This document shows positions 8,291 through 15,118 of a stretch of DNA of 64,000 nt, piece after piece. The position numbers and the translations under genes are program-made. Each line of letters begins with the position of its first letter. Position 1 is the first letter of the stretch. Under the pieces are notes generated by a model. The model made no database searches. It saw nothing but the letters and a program-made list of their open reading frames with translations, and was not told the DNA's origin. This DNA is from Halobacteriales archaeon QS_4_66_20 (GTDB lineage Archaea; Halobacteriota; Halobacteria; Halobacteriales; Haloarculaceae). The DNA lies in the NCBI GenBank assembly GCA_003021015.1, contig PXRK01000038.1, positions 1 through 64,000 on the forward strand, in the 5' to 3' direction.

Positions 8291-9031
8291 GTGTGCACGC
8301 TCACGCTCGCATGGCAAGTGTTCGAGGACGCGCCCGTCGTGGTTGCCGCGAACCGCGACGAGCTGTTCGACCGCCCATCGGAGTCGCCGTCGGCTCGCGA
8401 CTGGGAGGCTGCCGTCGTCGCTCCGATGGACCGGGACGCCGGCGGCACCTGGCTCGGGTACAACGAACACGGCCTGCTGGTCGGGATCACCAACCGCTGG
8501 ACCGACGGACCGGTCGACGCCGACCGCTCGCGCGGCCTGCTCGTCCGTGACGCCCTGGAGTACGAGACGGCGACAGATGCCTGCCGGTTCGTCGAGCGGG
8601 AGCTCGATGCCCGCACGTACGATGGGTTCAACCTCGTGATGGCCGACGAGGCCGCCGCGATCCTCGTGGAACACGACGGCGCACGCCTCGTCAGAAACCT
8701 CCAGCCCGGCATCCACGTCGTCGTCAACGTCGGCGCCGACGGCACCTACGACGTCCCCGAGGCCCGCTCGGAGGCGGGACAGGCACAGGCGAACAACGCC
8801 GACGCCGTCCGGACGGCACTGCAGCCCGAACCCGGCGAAACAAGCAGCGAGTGGCTCGACCGTGCCGCCGAACTACTCGGGGACCACGAGTACGGCGTCT
8901 GCGTCCACCGCGACGGGTTCGGCACCCGCTCCTCGTCGCTGATCCGTCTGGGCACCGGCGCGGTCGAGTACCGGTACGCTGACGGCCCGCCCTGCGAAAC
9001 CGAGTTCGAGCAGGTCACAGATCGGGTGTGA
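8291..9031 (+). CDS. NRDE (TANGO2-like) family protein
   Basis: The 246-aa protein begins MCTLTLAWQVF and continues VVVAANRDELFDRPSESP, which is the NRDE signature from the N-terminus. Cys2 is the likely N-terminal nucleophile after Met removal (Ntn-like fold). A GTG start is chosen so that Cys2 follows directly, as in all family members I know. TANGO2 relatives have been tied to heme or membrane homeostasis in eukaryotes; the archaeal role is open. The stop codon merges with a partial type A element. Confidence 0.85.
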   Translation: MCTLTLAWQVFEDAPVVVAANRDELFDRPSESPSARDWEAAVVAPMDRDAGGTWLGYNEHGLLVGITNRWTDGPVDADRSRGLLVRDALEYETATDACRFVERELDARTYDGFNLVMADEAAAILVEHDGARLVRNLQPGIHVVVNVGADGTYDVPEARSEAGQAQANNADAVRTALQPEPGETSSEWLDRAAELLGDHEYGVCVHRDGFGTRSSSLIRLGTGAVEYRYADGPPCETEFEQVTDRV

Positions 9032-9075
9032 TTATTTTCAGCGCCGCGTCCCAGTATCGGTGGGTTCCGCGGCCG
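9029..9075. repeat. Partial type A element (A6)
   Basis: Starting in the TGA of the NRDE gene, GTGATTATTTTCAG and then GTCCCAGTATCGGTGGGTTC match the inner part of type A elements, most closely A3 at 56827. The terminal repeats are missing. It lies directly before the promoter of the HTH gene at 9118. Confidence 0.6.
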
Positions 9076-9117
9076 TCGAGAGTCAGGTTTAAGCGGGAGA
9101 CGACCCCTGATTCGTAC

Positions 9118-9468
9118 ATGAGCACGAGAGCCGCCGAGGAGAACCTCACCGAGGACGAGCGCCGGGGGCTGGAACTCATCCGCGAGACCGGCGGGATCCA
9201 CCAGAGCAACTTCTGGAAGGAGCTCGACGTCTCCTCGCGGAAGGGGAGCCGCATCGTGGAGTCGCTGCTGGAGAAGGAGCTGATCAACCGCGACGAGACG
9301 GTGTACAAGGGGCACAACACCTACTACCTCTCGCCGACCGCCCAGGATCTGGAGTTCTCGCTGTTGATGGCCGGCGACATGCTCTCACCGTTCGTCGGCG
9401 ACGAGGAAGTCGACGCCCGCGACGACACGTTCTCCCAGTGGGTCATGAACCTCGCCTACGAGGAGTAA
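9118..9468 (+). CDS. Small winged-helix transcription regulator
   Basis: The 116-aa product has a winged-helix motif: EDERRGLELIRETGGIHQS, then FWKELDVSSRKGSRIVESLL as the turn and recognition helix, followed by a YYLSP wing. It is a MarR/Lrp-like haloarchaeal regulator. The C-terminal 40 residues are acidic and may mediate dimerisation. A GTTTAAG box about 28 nt upstream of the ATG supports a leaderless start. Targets are unknown; the neighbouring DUF5784 gene is the nearest candidate. Confidence 0.82.
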   Translation: MSTRAAEENLTEDERRGLELIRETGGIHQSNFWKELDVSSRKGSRIVESLLEKELINRDETVYKGHNTYYLSPTAQDLEFSLLMAGDMLSPFVGDEEVDARDDTFSQWVMNLAYEE

Positions 9469-9583
9469 CACCGCCAGGCCGCTGGGATGGGACTGGGACA
9501 GTCGGAGACCGGGCGGCCAGCGACGTTTGATCGGGCGCCGACGGTGCAAAAGACCCAAGACAGGCTGTGACCTACCCCCACCA

Positions 9584-10576
9584 GTGGCAGGCCCTATCCG
9601 TTTTCGGGTTTCGACAGGGGAGTGGGACAGGGAACGCGTCGACCGCTCGTTGCGAGAGCCGCTGGACAGCAAGTTCGGAGCGACGCTTCGAACGCCGCAG
9701 GTCGGGCCGCCGCCGGGCTACGACGCCTGCCGGCTGGAGATGGGCAACAGCGACCTGGCGCTGTTCGCCTGGCACGAGGACGGCGGCGCCTACTGGCTGG
9801 GCAACACCGAGACGCCCGAAGCCCTCTGGCGGACCGAGAAGGAGACGTTCGAGGAGGCGCCGTATCCGATCGCGCGCTGGGCGCAGCGCGAACTGCTCGC
9901 CGAACTGGCGGAGAGCGACCCGTGGCTGGCGGCGTACGACCACATCGCCTGGTTTTTTCTGCCGGTGTTCTTCTCGAAGGACGGCCGCGAGACGACGCGG
10001 ACGTTTTTCCGCGACCACGCTGCCGGCTTCCCTGACGCGACCCGCGAGGAGGGGCTGGCGTTCTACGAGTCGTTTCTCTCGACAGGTGTGTTCGACGACT
10101 ACCGCTACACGATGGCCACGAAACTCGGCACCAGCGAGCGCGTCGATCTGGTCAGAATGCGCGCGACGATGGCCGAGTTCAACACCGCGAAGCTGTTGAC
10201 AGACTGTGGCTACGTGTTCGCCCCGGAGATCGAACTCGACTCGGGGTACGCCCTGGACTTCCGCGTGGCGGATTCCGAGACGCTGATCGAAGTTACCCGT
10301 CCCGAGCCCCCCGCGCGTCGGCGTGCCGGCACCCCGACCCGGGCGATTCTCGATACGGTCGAAGGGAAGCTGAGCACGCAGCTGGCTGCCCACCCCAGTG
10401 CCGTGCTGTCCGTCGACTGTAGCTCGTTTCGTGACGACGAGTGGGGGGCGGTGTTGGCCGAACAGCCGGCCGTGAAACACGAACCAGCGGTCGTCTACCG
10501 GATGCGGCCGGACGGGCGGGTCGAGGGGTACGTGAACGGCCGGACCGCGCTCGACCTCTCGCCGGTGCTCGACTGA
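9584..10576 (+). CDS. DUF5784 family protein
   Basis: The 330-aa product matches the haloarchaeal DUF5784 proteins I recall: CRLEMGNSDLALFAWHEDG, YWLGNTETPEALWRTEKETF, and WLAAYDHIAWFFLPVFFSKD. The C-terminal part (LDFRVADSETLIEVTRP, then VLSVDCSSFRDDEW) resembles a nuclease-like alpha/beta core with Asp and Glu-x-Thr, but this is only a guess. A GTG start at MAGPIRFRVSTG is chosen because the family begins near there and no ATG is available. It converges on the metallopeptidase gene 22 bp away. Confidence 0.82.
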   Translation: MAGPIRFRVSTGEWDRERVDRSLREPLDSKFGATLRTPQVGPPPGYDACRLEMGNSDLALFAWHEDGGAYWLGNTETPEALWRTEKETFEEAPYPIARWAQRELLAELAESDPWLAAYDHIAWFFLPVFFSKDGRETTRTFFRDHAAGFPDATREEGLAFYESFLSTGVFDDYRYTMATKLGTSERVDLVRMRATMAEFNTAKLLTDCGYVFAPEIELDSGYALDFRVADSETLIEVTRPEPPARRRAGTPTRAILDTVEGKLSTQLAAHPSAVLSVDCSSFRDDEWGAVLAEQPAVKHEPAVVYRMRPDGRVEGYVNGRTALDLSPVLD

Positions 10577-10598
10577 TATCAGTATGAGCGCAGCCCCT

Positions 10599-12020
10599 CT
10601 ACGAACCGGGGCCCCGGAAGGGGGACGGCGACGGTGAGGGTCGCTCGGTCGTCATCGTGTACAGCGAACCGGCAGCGGCGACGGATCCGTCACCGACGGA
10701 GCCGAGCAGTATCACAAACGTTTCGGCCGTGGCAGGCTGCTCGCGAGCGTTGAGCCGACGGAGCACGGTCTGCAGCGACCGCTCGCCGTCGCTCGCCAGC
10801 CGCAGCCGCCGGTCCAGGTCGCTCGCGACGAGCGCGCCCAGGCAGTAGTCGGCGCTAGGCTCCCAGGTATCGGGGCTGGACAGCGTCGACGCGCCGAACT
10901 CCCCGTCCGCACAGCTGTCGAGCCTTGCCCGGATCGCGTCGCCGGACACCAGCCCCTGTTCGAGTGACAACAGCGCGGCGTAGTACACCGCTGTGCCTTC
11001 TCTGGTCCACTCCAGGTCGGGCGCCAGCCGGTAGCCCTGGCGCGTATGGACGTACTCGTGGAGCCAGACGTTCTCCGGCGTGGCGAGCGGTTCGTCGGCC
11101 TGCACCCAGAAGTCTGCCGGGCCGCGCTGGAGCCCCCTGAGCTGCCACTCGACGCCCTCGGTCGGTGCAGCGACGACAAACACCTCGTCGTCGCGGTCGC
11201 CGACCCGCAGGGTGTCCGAGGCCGCCGCGAGCGAGTCGAGCAACGCCCTCCGGTCGACGGAGAGAGCGGTCGCTTCGGGTACGATCAGGCGAAACTGCTG
11301 TCCGTGGGCTTCCCGGGTGTACTCCCGGTACGGTCCAAAGTACACCATGCGCTGGCCGGCGGCTCCCTCCCCGGCAACCCGGACGCTCCGTTCGAGTCCA
11401 ACGGGCTGATCGTCCCAGGTCCAGTGGTGGTCCGGCTGTGGCTGTTCGACGATTGCCCACTCGCCCGCGTCCACGTACGCGTACTCGTCCGACACCGCGC
11501 GCAGGTCGCCGTCGTCGTGCGACCGGTTTGCCGGCATCTGGTACGTGAGACTGACTGCCGTCCGCGCGCCCGTCCACTCGTAGGTCCCGTTCCCGGCGTG
11601 ACTGAACCCGCTCTTGTCGGTGACCGTCGCCGCCGGCGGCAGCCGAACCCTCAGCGATCGGAGCTCCTCCGGCACGCGATACTCGTGACTGGCCTGGAAC
11701 GTCCCCTGCTGTTTTACCTGCACGAACCGCTGGGTGTAGGCGATAGCCGACCGCTGATCCGTCGGCTCCTGAGGACCCGCTGCGGACGCGATGAGTGTCC
11801 CGAGGGGCGAGTCGGGTGCGGCCGATACCCCTCGATGTGGCGGCCAGGACAGTTGCCTGACGCCCGGAACGGTTTCCCCGGCCAGGACGCTGTGACTGAT
11901 CACCGCGTCGACGTCCTCGGCGGAGACAGATAGTGCGGCACCGCCAGTGAACCCAAATCCAACCAAGACGAAACAACCGAGACATAACATGGCACAGACC
12001 AGGCCCGATCGCAAACGCAT
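10599..12020 (-). CDS. Secreted HExxH metallopeptidase-like protein
   Basis: The 473-aa protein starts with a signal segment (LRSGLVCAMLCLGCFVLVGFG). A beta-rich region follows, then HEYVH at residues 321-325 and WTREGTAVYYA with Glu341, the arrangement of zinc gluzincin peptidases of the M1/M61 type, though the H-to-E spacing is shorter than in classic members. It should act outside the cell. There is no C-terminal membrane anchor; the end is a Ser-Pro tail (PSPSPSPFRGPGS). It is divergent from a small zinc ribbon gene, with element C1 between them. The peptidase call rests on the motif. Confidence 0.75.
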   Translation of the reverse strand: MRLRSGLVCAMLCLGCFVLVGFGFTGGAALSVSAEDVDAVISHSVLAGETVPGVRQLSWPPHRGVSAAPDSPLGTLIASAAGPQEPTDQRSAIAYTQRFVQVKQQGTFQASHEYRVPEELRSLRVRLPPAATVTDKSGFSHAGNGTYEWTGARTAVSLTYQMPANRSHDDGDLRAVSDEYAYVDAGEWAIVEQPQPDHHWTWDDQPVGLERSVRVAGEGAAGQRMVYFGPYREYTREAHGQQFRLIVPEATALSVDRRALLDSLAAASDTLRVGDRDDEVFVVAAPTEGVEWQLRGLQRGPADFWVQADEPLATPENVWLHEYVHTRQGYRLAPDLEWTREGTAVYYAALLSLEQGLVSGDAIRARLDSCADGEFGASTLSSPDTWEPSADYCLGALVASDLDRRLRLASDGERSLQTVLRRLNAREQPATAETFVILLGSVGDGSVAAAGSLYTMTTERPSPSPSPFRGPGS

Positions 12021-12105
12021 ACGGTCAGCATTAACGGGGGTTAAGTTATACTTGTTTGTCAGGCTGGAAACAGATCAGTCGGAAAGATCATTCAGCTATC
12101 ACAGT

Positions 12106-12215
12106 TATACACCCGGACGTAATTCGCCGAAGTCATTCGACAGATCGGGACTGTCAGGGCCGATACTCGTTGATATCGTGTTCTGACGTGTCATAGAGTC
12201 ACGTCCGAGTGTATA
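12106..12215. repeat. Palindromic element C1 (110 bp)
   Basis: The left end TATACACCCGGACGT and right end ACGTCCGAGTGTATA form terminal inverted repeats with one mismatch. It shares ends and part of its interior with C2 (41292) and C4 (51444). The right end supplies the TATA box of the next gene. Confidence 0.85.
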
Positions 12216-12218
12216 TTT
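12209..12218 (+). promoter_or_regulatory. TATA box inside the end of element C1
   Basis: GTGTATATTT lies 23-32 nt before the ATG at 12241, the expected place for a haloarchaeal TATA box on a leaderless transcript. Part of it is the terminal repeat of element C1. Confidence 0.6.
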
Positions 12219-12240
12219 GCCTGGCTGCGTGAGTTGGGAT

Positions 12241-12411
12241 ATGGCTCACAAGACAACCCGATGTGACAACTGTGGCTACCGTGTGCGATGGGATCCGGAG
12301 ACGCGAGAGGGGCCGACGATCTTTTTCGAAGAAGGGCTGTGCCCGAGCTGCGAACAATCGTTCGAGGACCGGGCGCCGGTGTCGGCGCGGCGGGGCAAGA
12401 AACGGCGGTGA
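12241..12411 (+). CDS. Small zinc-ribbon protein
   Basis: The 56-aa protein has two Cys pairs, CDNCGYRVRWD and LCPSCEQ, that should bind one zinc, and a basic tail (RRGKKRR). Haloarchaea carry many such microproteins, with roles in regulation, motility and biofilm reported for some. The ATG at 12241 is preferred over an in-frame start 24 nt upstream because of the TATA box position. It converges with the next gene. Confidence 0.75.
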   Translation: MAHKTTRCDNCGYRVRWDPETREGPTIFFEEGLCPSCEQSFEDRAPVSARRGKKRR

Positions 12412-12441
12412 GCGTCCGGTTCCGGCTGCTCCTGCCGGCAG

Positions 12442-13509
12442 TCAGCCGTTGCCGCCGGGCAACTGTTCGAGCGTCCCGTCCCGGTAGATATACTCCGTCG
12501 CGATGCCGGTCAGCGGCGAGTCCGCGGCGGTCGCCTGGTCGCGCGCGCGGTCGAGGTACGCCTCGCCAACCCGGCGGACCGACTCGTAGGCGACGCGGTC
12601 GTCCTCGGCCAGCAGGTACTCCGCCGTGACTGGCGTGAGCTGTCCGTCGGCCATGTCGTCGCTGTAGTCGTCGACGTCGTCGAGCCACACCTGCGCGCCG
12701 ATGATCGCCTGGACGATCGACCGCTGGAACGCCGGCTCGACGGGCAGGTCCGCCGCCCGGTACATCTCGATCATCGCGTCGTAGATAACGCCGACGCGGT
12801 CGTACTGGGTCTTCAGGTACGGCAACCCCAGTTCCTCGCCGGTGAACAGCTCCGGCGGCTCCTCGAAGTCGGCGTACTTGTAGGTTTCCTCGATCTCGTC
12901 GAGCGCGCCATCGTCGCCGTTCTGCGCCCGACTCATCAGCTCCCGGAACGCCGGATCCTGTTCCTGGTGGGCCTCCGAGACGTCGACCGCCCAGCGGTAC
13001 GTCTCCCGGACCGCGTCGTCGTAGCGCTCGAACTGCTCCTCGACGCGGTCCTGGAGGACGGCCTGCGCGACCTCGGCGATCCGCCGGCGGTCGTCGGCGT
13101 CGGTCTCGAAATCGACCGCGAACTCCTCGAACTCGTCGTCGTTGATGGCGTCGCGCATGTCGCCGTCGATCAGCGCCTCGACGGCGAGCCGTGTCATCGA
13201 TTCCGCCCGCCCGTGCTCGGCCGGCGGCAGTTCGCGGTAGAGGTACCCGAGCGTGAGCTTCGCCGGCAACACCAGCTTCGTGTCGTAGCTGAACGCGACG
13301 AAGTCGTGGCCGAACTCCTCGGCGGCGGCTGCCTCGACGGCGGCGAAAGCGTCCTTGATCAGCTCCGCCACCCGCTCGTCAGTCCGGCGCTTCAGCTGGA
13401 TGCTCCCGTAGTCGAACACGCCGGAGTGGGCGTAGTAGCCGAACACCGCCCGGGCGGACGTGGGGAGCGACTGACTGCCTGCCAGCCGCGCGGCGCTGCG
13501 CTGCAGCAT
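12442..13509 (-). CDS. Class 1 isoprenoid biosynthesis enzyme-like protein
   Basis: The 355-aa all-helical protein has QAIIGAQVWLDDVDDYSDD with DGQLTP after it, near residues 262-285. This resembles the second Asp-rich motif and following segment of trans-prenyl diphosphate synthases and related class 1 enzymes. A clear first DDxxD is not visible, so the substrate is open and activity is uncertain. Its divergent neighbour is geranylgeranyl reductase, which supports a lipid or isoprenoid role. The ATG at 13509 is chosen over 13575 because a GATAAAC box lies 27-34 nt upstream of it. Confidence 0.6.
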   Translation of the reverse strand: MLQRSAARLAGSQSLPTSARAVFGYYAHSGVFDYGSIQLKRRTDERVAELIKDAFAAVEAAAAEEFGHDFVAFSYDTKLVLPAKLTLGYLYRELPPAEHGRAESMTRLAVEALIDGDMRDAINDDEFEEFAVDFETDADDRRRIAEVAQAVLQDRVEEQFERYDDAVRETYRWAVDVSEAHQEQDPAFRELMSRAQNGDDGALDEIEETYKYADFEEPPELFTGEELGLPYLKTQYDRVGVIYDAMIEMYRAADLPVEPAFQRSIVQAIIGAQVWLDDVDDYSDDMADGQLTPVTAEYLLAEDDRVAYESVRRVGEAYLDRARDQATAADSPLTGIATEYIYRDGTLEQLPGGNG

Positions 13510-13617
13510 CTGTGCTTCCGTGGGACCGTCGCCCTGTTTATCCTGTCGGTTGCAGCCCGACGGGAGCGGGGACACACATATACAGGTTTTTTACCGCATA
13601 CGGTGCAACCGTCGACT

Positions 13618-14997
13618 ATGTCAACCGAAACCCGCGATATTGTCGTCGTCGGCGGCGGAACAGCGGGCTGTTTTGCCGCGGCGACAGCGGCGGGCGAGGA
13701 CCTCGACGTGGTGCTCCTGGAACGGAAAAGCGAGGAGGAGGGAGGCCACATCGCCTGCGGTGACGCGATCAAGGGGAAAAGCACGTTCCCCGACGTCATC
13801 GACCGCGACTACCTCCGCGAGGAATCGTTCACCAACGAGAATATCCAGCGTGCGATGTTCATGAACCCGAAAGGCGAGAACTACGACATCCCCTTCCAGG
13901 GGGAGTACGGTGCGGTCATCGACCGCAAGCGCTACGGCGAGGTGCTGCTGGAGGAAGCCGACCGCGTCGGTGCGGACATCCACTACAACACCGTCATCAA
14001 AGACGTCGTGCAGAACGGCAGAGTGACGGGGGTCACCGGCATCCGGGAGGGCGACCCCGTCGCGTACGAGGCCGAGGTCGTCGTCGACGCCGCCGGCGCG
14101 CTCTCACTGCTGCAGGACAAGGTCGACTTCGAGGGGACGACCTACGACACGAACGTCGACTACTCGCAGTTCTGTTCGGCCTACAGGGAGGTCATCGAGA
14201 CCAAAGAGCCCGTCGAGTACGACGACGCCATCGTGTTCAAGCCGACGGACGAACTCGGCTACCTCTGGTACTTCCCCCGGACCGACCGGGAGATCAACGC
14301 CGGGCTGGGGTTCCAGATGAACAAGCCGCCGATGAAGCTCGTCGACGTGCTCAAACGCGACCTGGAGAACCGCCCGGAGTTCCGCGACGCGGAGGTCAAA
14401 GACAAGCTCGGCGCCGCACTCCCAACCCGGCGGCCGTACGACTCGGCGGTCGCGCCGGGGTTCATGTCTGTCGGCGACGCCGCCGGCCACGTCAACCCGA
14501 CGACCGGCGGCGGCATCCCGGGAGCGGCCAAAGCCGGCCACTGGGCCGCCCAGGTCGCCATCGAGGCCATCGCCGACGGCGACGTCTCCGAGTCAGCGCT
14601 CTGGGAGTACAACCGCAAGGTCCAGACCGACTTCGGCCAGCGCTTCGCCGCGATGGACCTGTACAACATCTTCGGCTCTGCCCACGAGGTCGACGAACTG
14701 ACCGACGTCGTGACGGCGCTGCCGGGCGAGATGATCATCGACCTCATGGGCAAGAAAGGCGAGACCTCGCTGTCGCTGACCGAAAAGCTCACGACCAGCA
14801 TCACGACGCTCGTCAAAACGCGCGGCCACTGGAGGACGCTGTACGACGCCTACAAGGTCGGTCAACTCGCCTCCCAGCTGAAGGAGGTCTACGACGAGTA
14901 CCCGACGACGCCCGACGGCTTCGAGCAGTGGCGCGACCGCCGCGACGCCATCATGGACGAAGTGTACGAGGTCACCGGCGCCGAACCCAAGTACTGA
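13618..14997 (+). CDS. Digeranylgeranylglycerophospholipid reductase-type flavoprotein
   Basis: The 459-aa protein saturates the geranylgeranyl chains of archaeal lipids or related isoprenoids if it follows its family. The FAD Rossmann motif is DIVVVGGGTAGCFAA at residues 7-21, followed by EGGHIACGDAIKGK, the family loop with a conserved Cys. The second FAD site is FMSVGDAAGHVNPTTGGGIP. The C-terminal 130 residues are the substrate-binding helical part. A TTTTTTACC stretch 25-33 nt before the ATG is a likely promoter. The stop codon opens the E1 motif (TGATATACC). Confidence 0.9.
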   Translation: MSTETRDIVVVGGGTAGCFAAATAAGEDLDVVLLERKSEEEGGHIACGDAIKGKSTFPDVIDRDYLREESFTNENIQRAMFMNPKGENYDIPFQGEYGAVIDRKRYGEVLLEEADRVGADIHYNTVIKDVVQNGRVTGVTGIREGDPVAYEAEVVVDAAGALSLLQDKVDFEGTTYDTNVDYSQFCSAYREVIETKEPVEYDDAIVFKPTDELGYLWYFPRTDREINAGLGFQMNKPPMKLVDVLKRDLENRPEFRDAEVKDKLGAALPTRRPYDSAVAPGFMSVGDAAGHVNPTTGGGIPGAAKAGHWAAQVAIEAIADGDVSESALWEYNRKVQTDFGQRFAAMDLYNIFGSAHEVDELTDVVTALPGEMIIDLMGKKGETSLSLTEKLTTSITTLVKTRGHWRTLYDAYKVGQLASQLKEVYDEYPTTPDGFEQWRDRRDAIMDEVYEVTGAEPKY

Positions 14998-15042
14998 TAT
15001 ACCGGTGGACGTGAGTTCGTGGATATTTCCACCTCCACCGGA
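14995..15042. repeat. Repeat motif E1
   Basis: It starts at the TGA stop of the reductase gene and contains GGACGTGAGTTCGTGGATAT then TTCCACC and CACCGGAT. The same order recurs at 51147-51196 with few changes. Its GTGGA/TCCAC arms could form a hairpin. Confidence 0.5.
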
Positions 15043-15087
15043 TCGGCTCCCCCCGTCTACCGTGAGCTATAGACCGGTCATAGCAGG

Positions 15088-15095
15088 ATTTATAC
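15088..15095 (+). promoter_or_regulatory. TATA box of the large secreted protein gene
   Basis: ATTTATAC lies 24-31 nt before the ATG at 15119, fitting a leaderless haloarchaeal promoter. It also decides for this start over in-frame codons further upstream. Confidence 0.65.
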
Positions 15096-15118
15096 CGGTT
15101 TCGTTGGCACCAACGCAC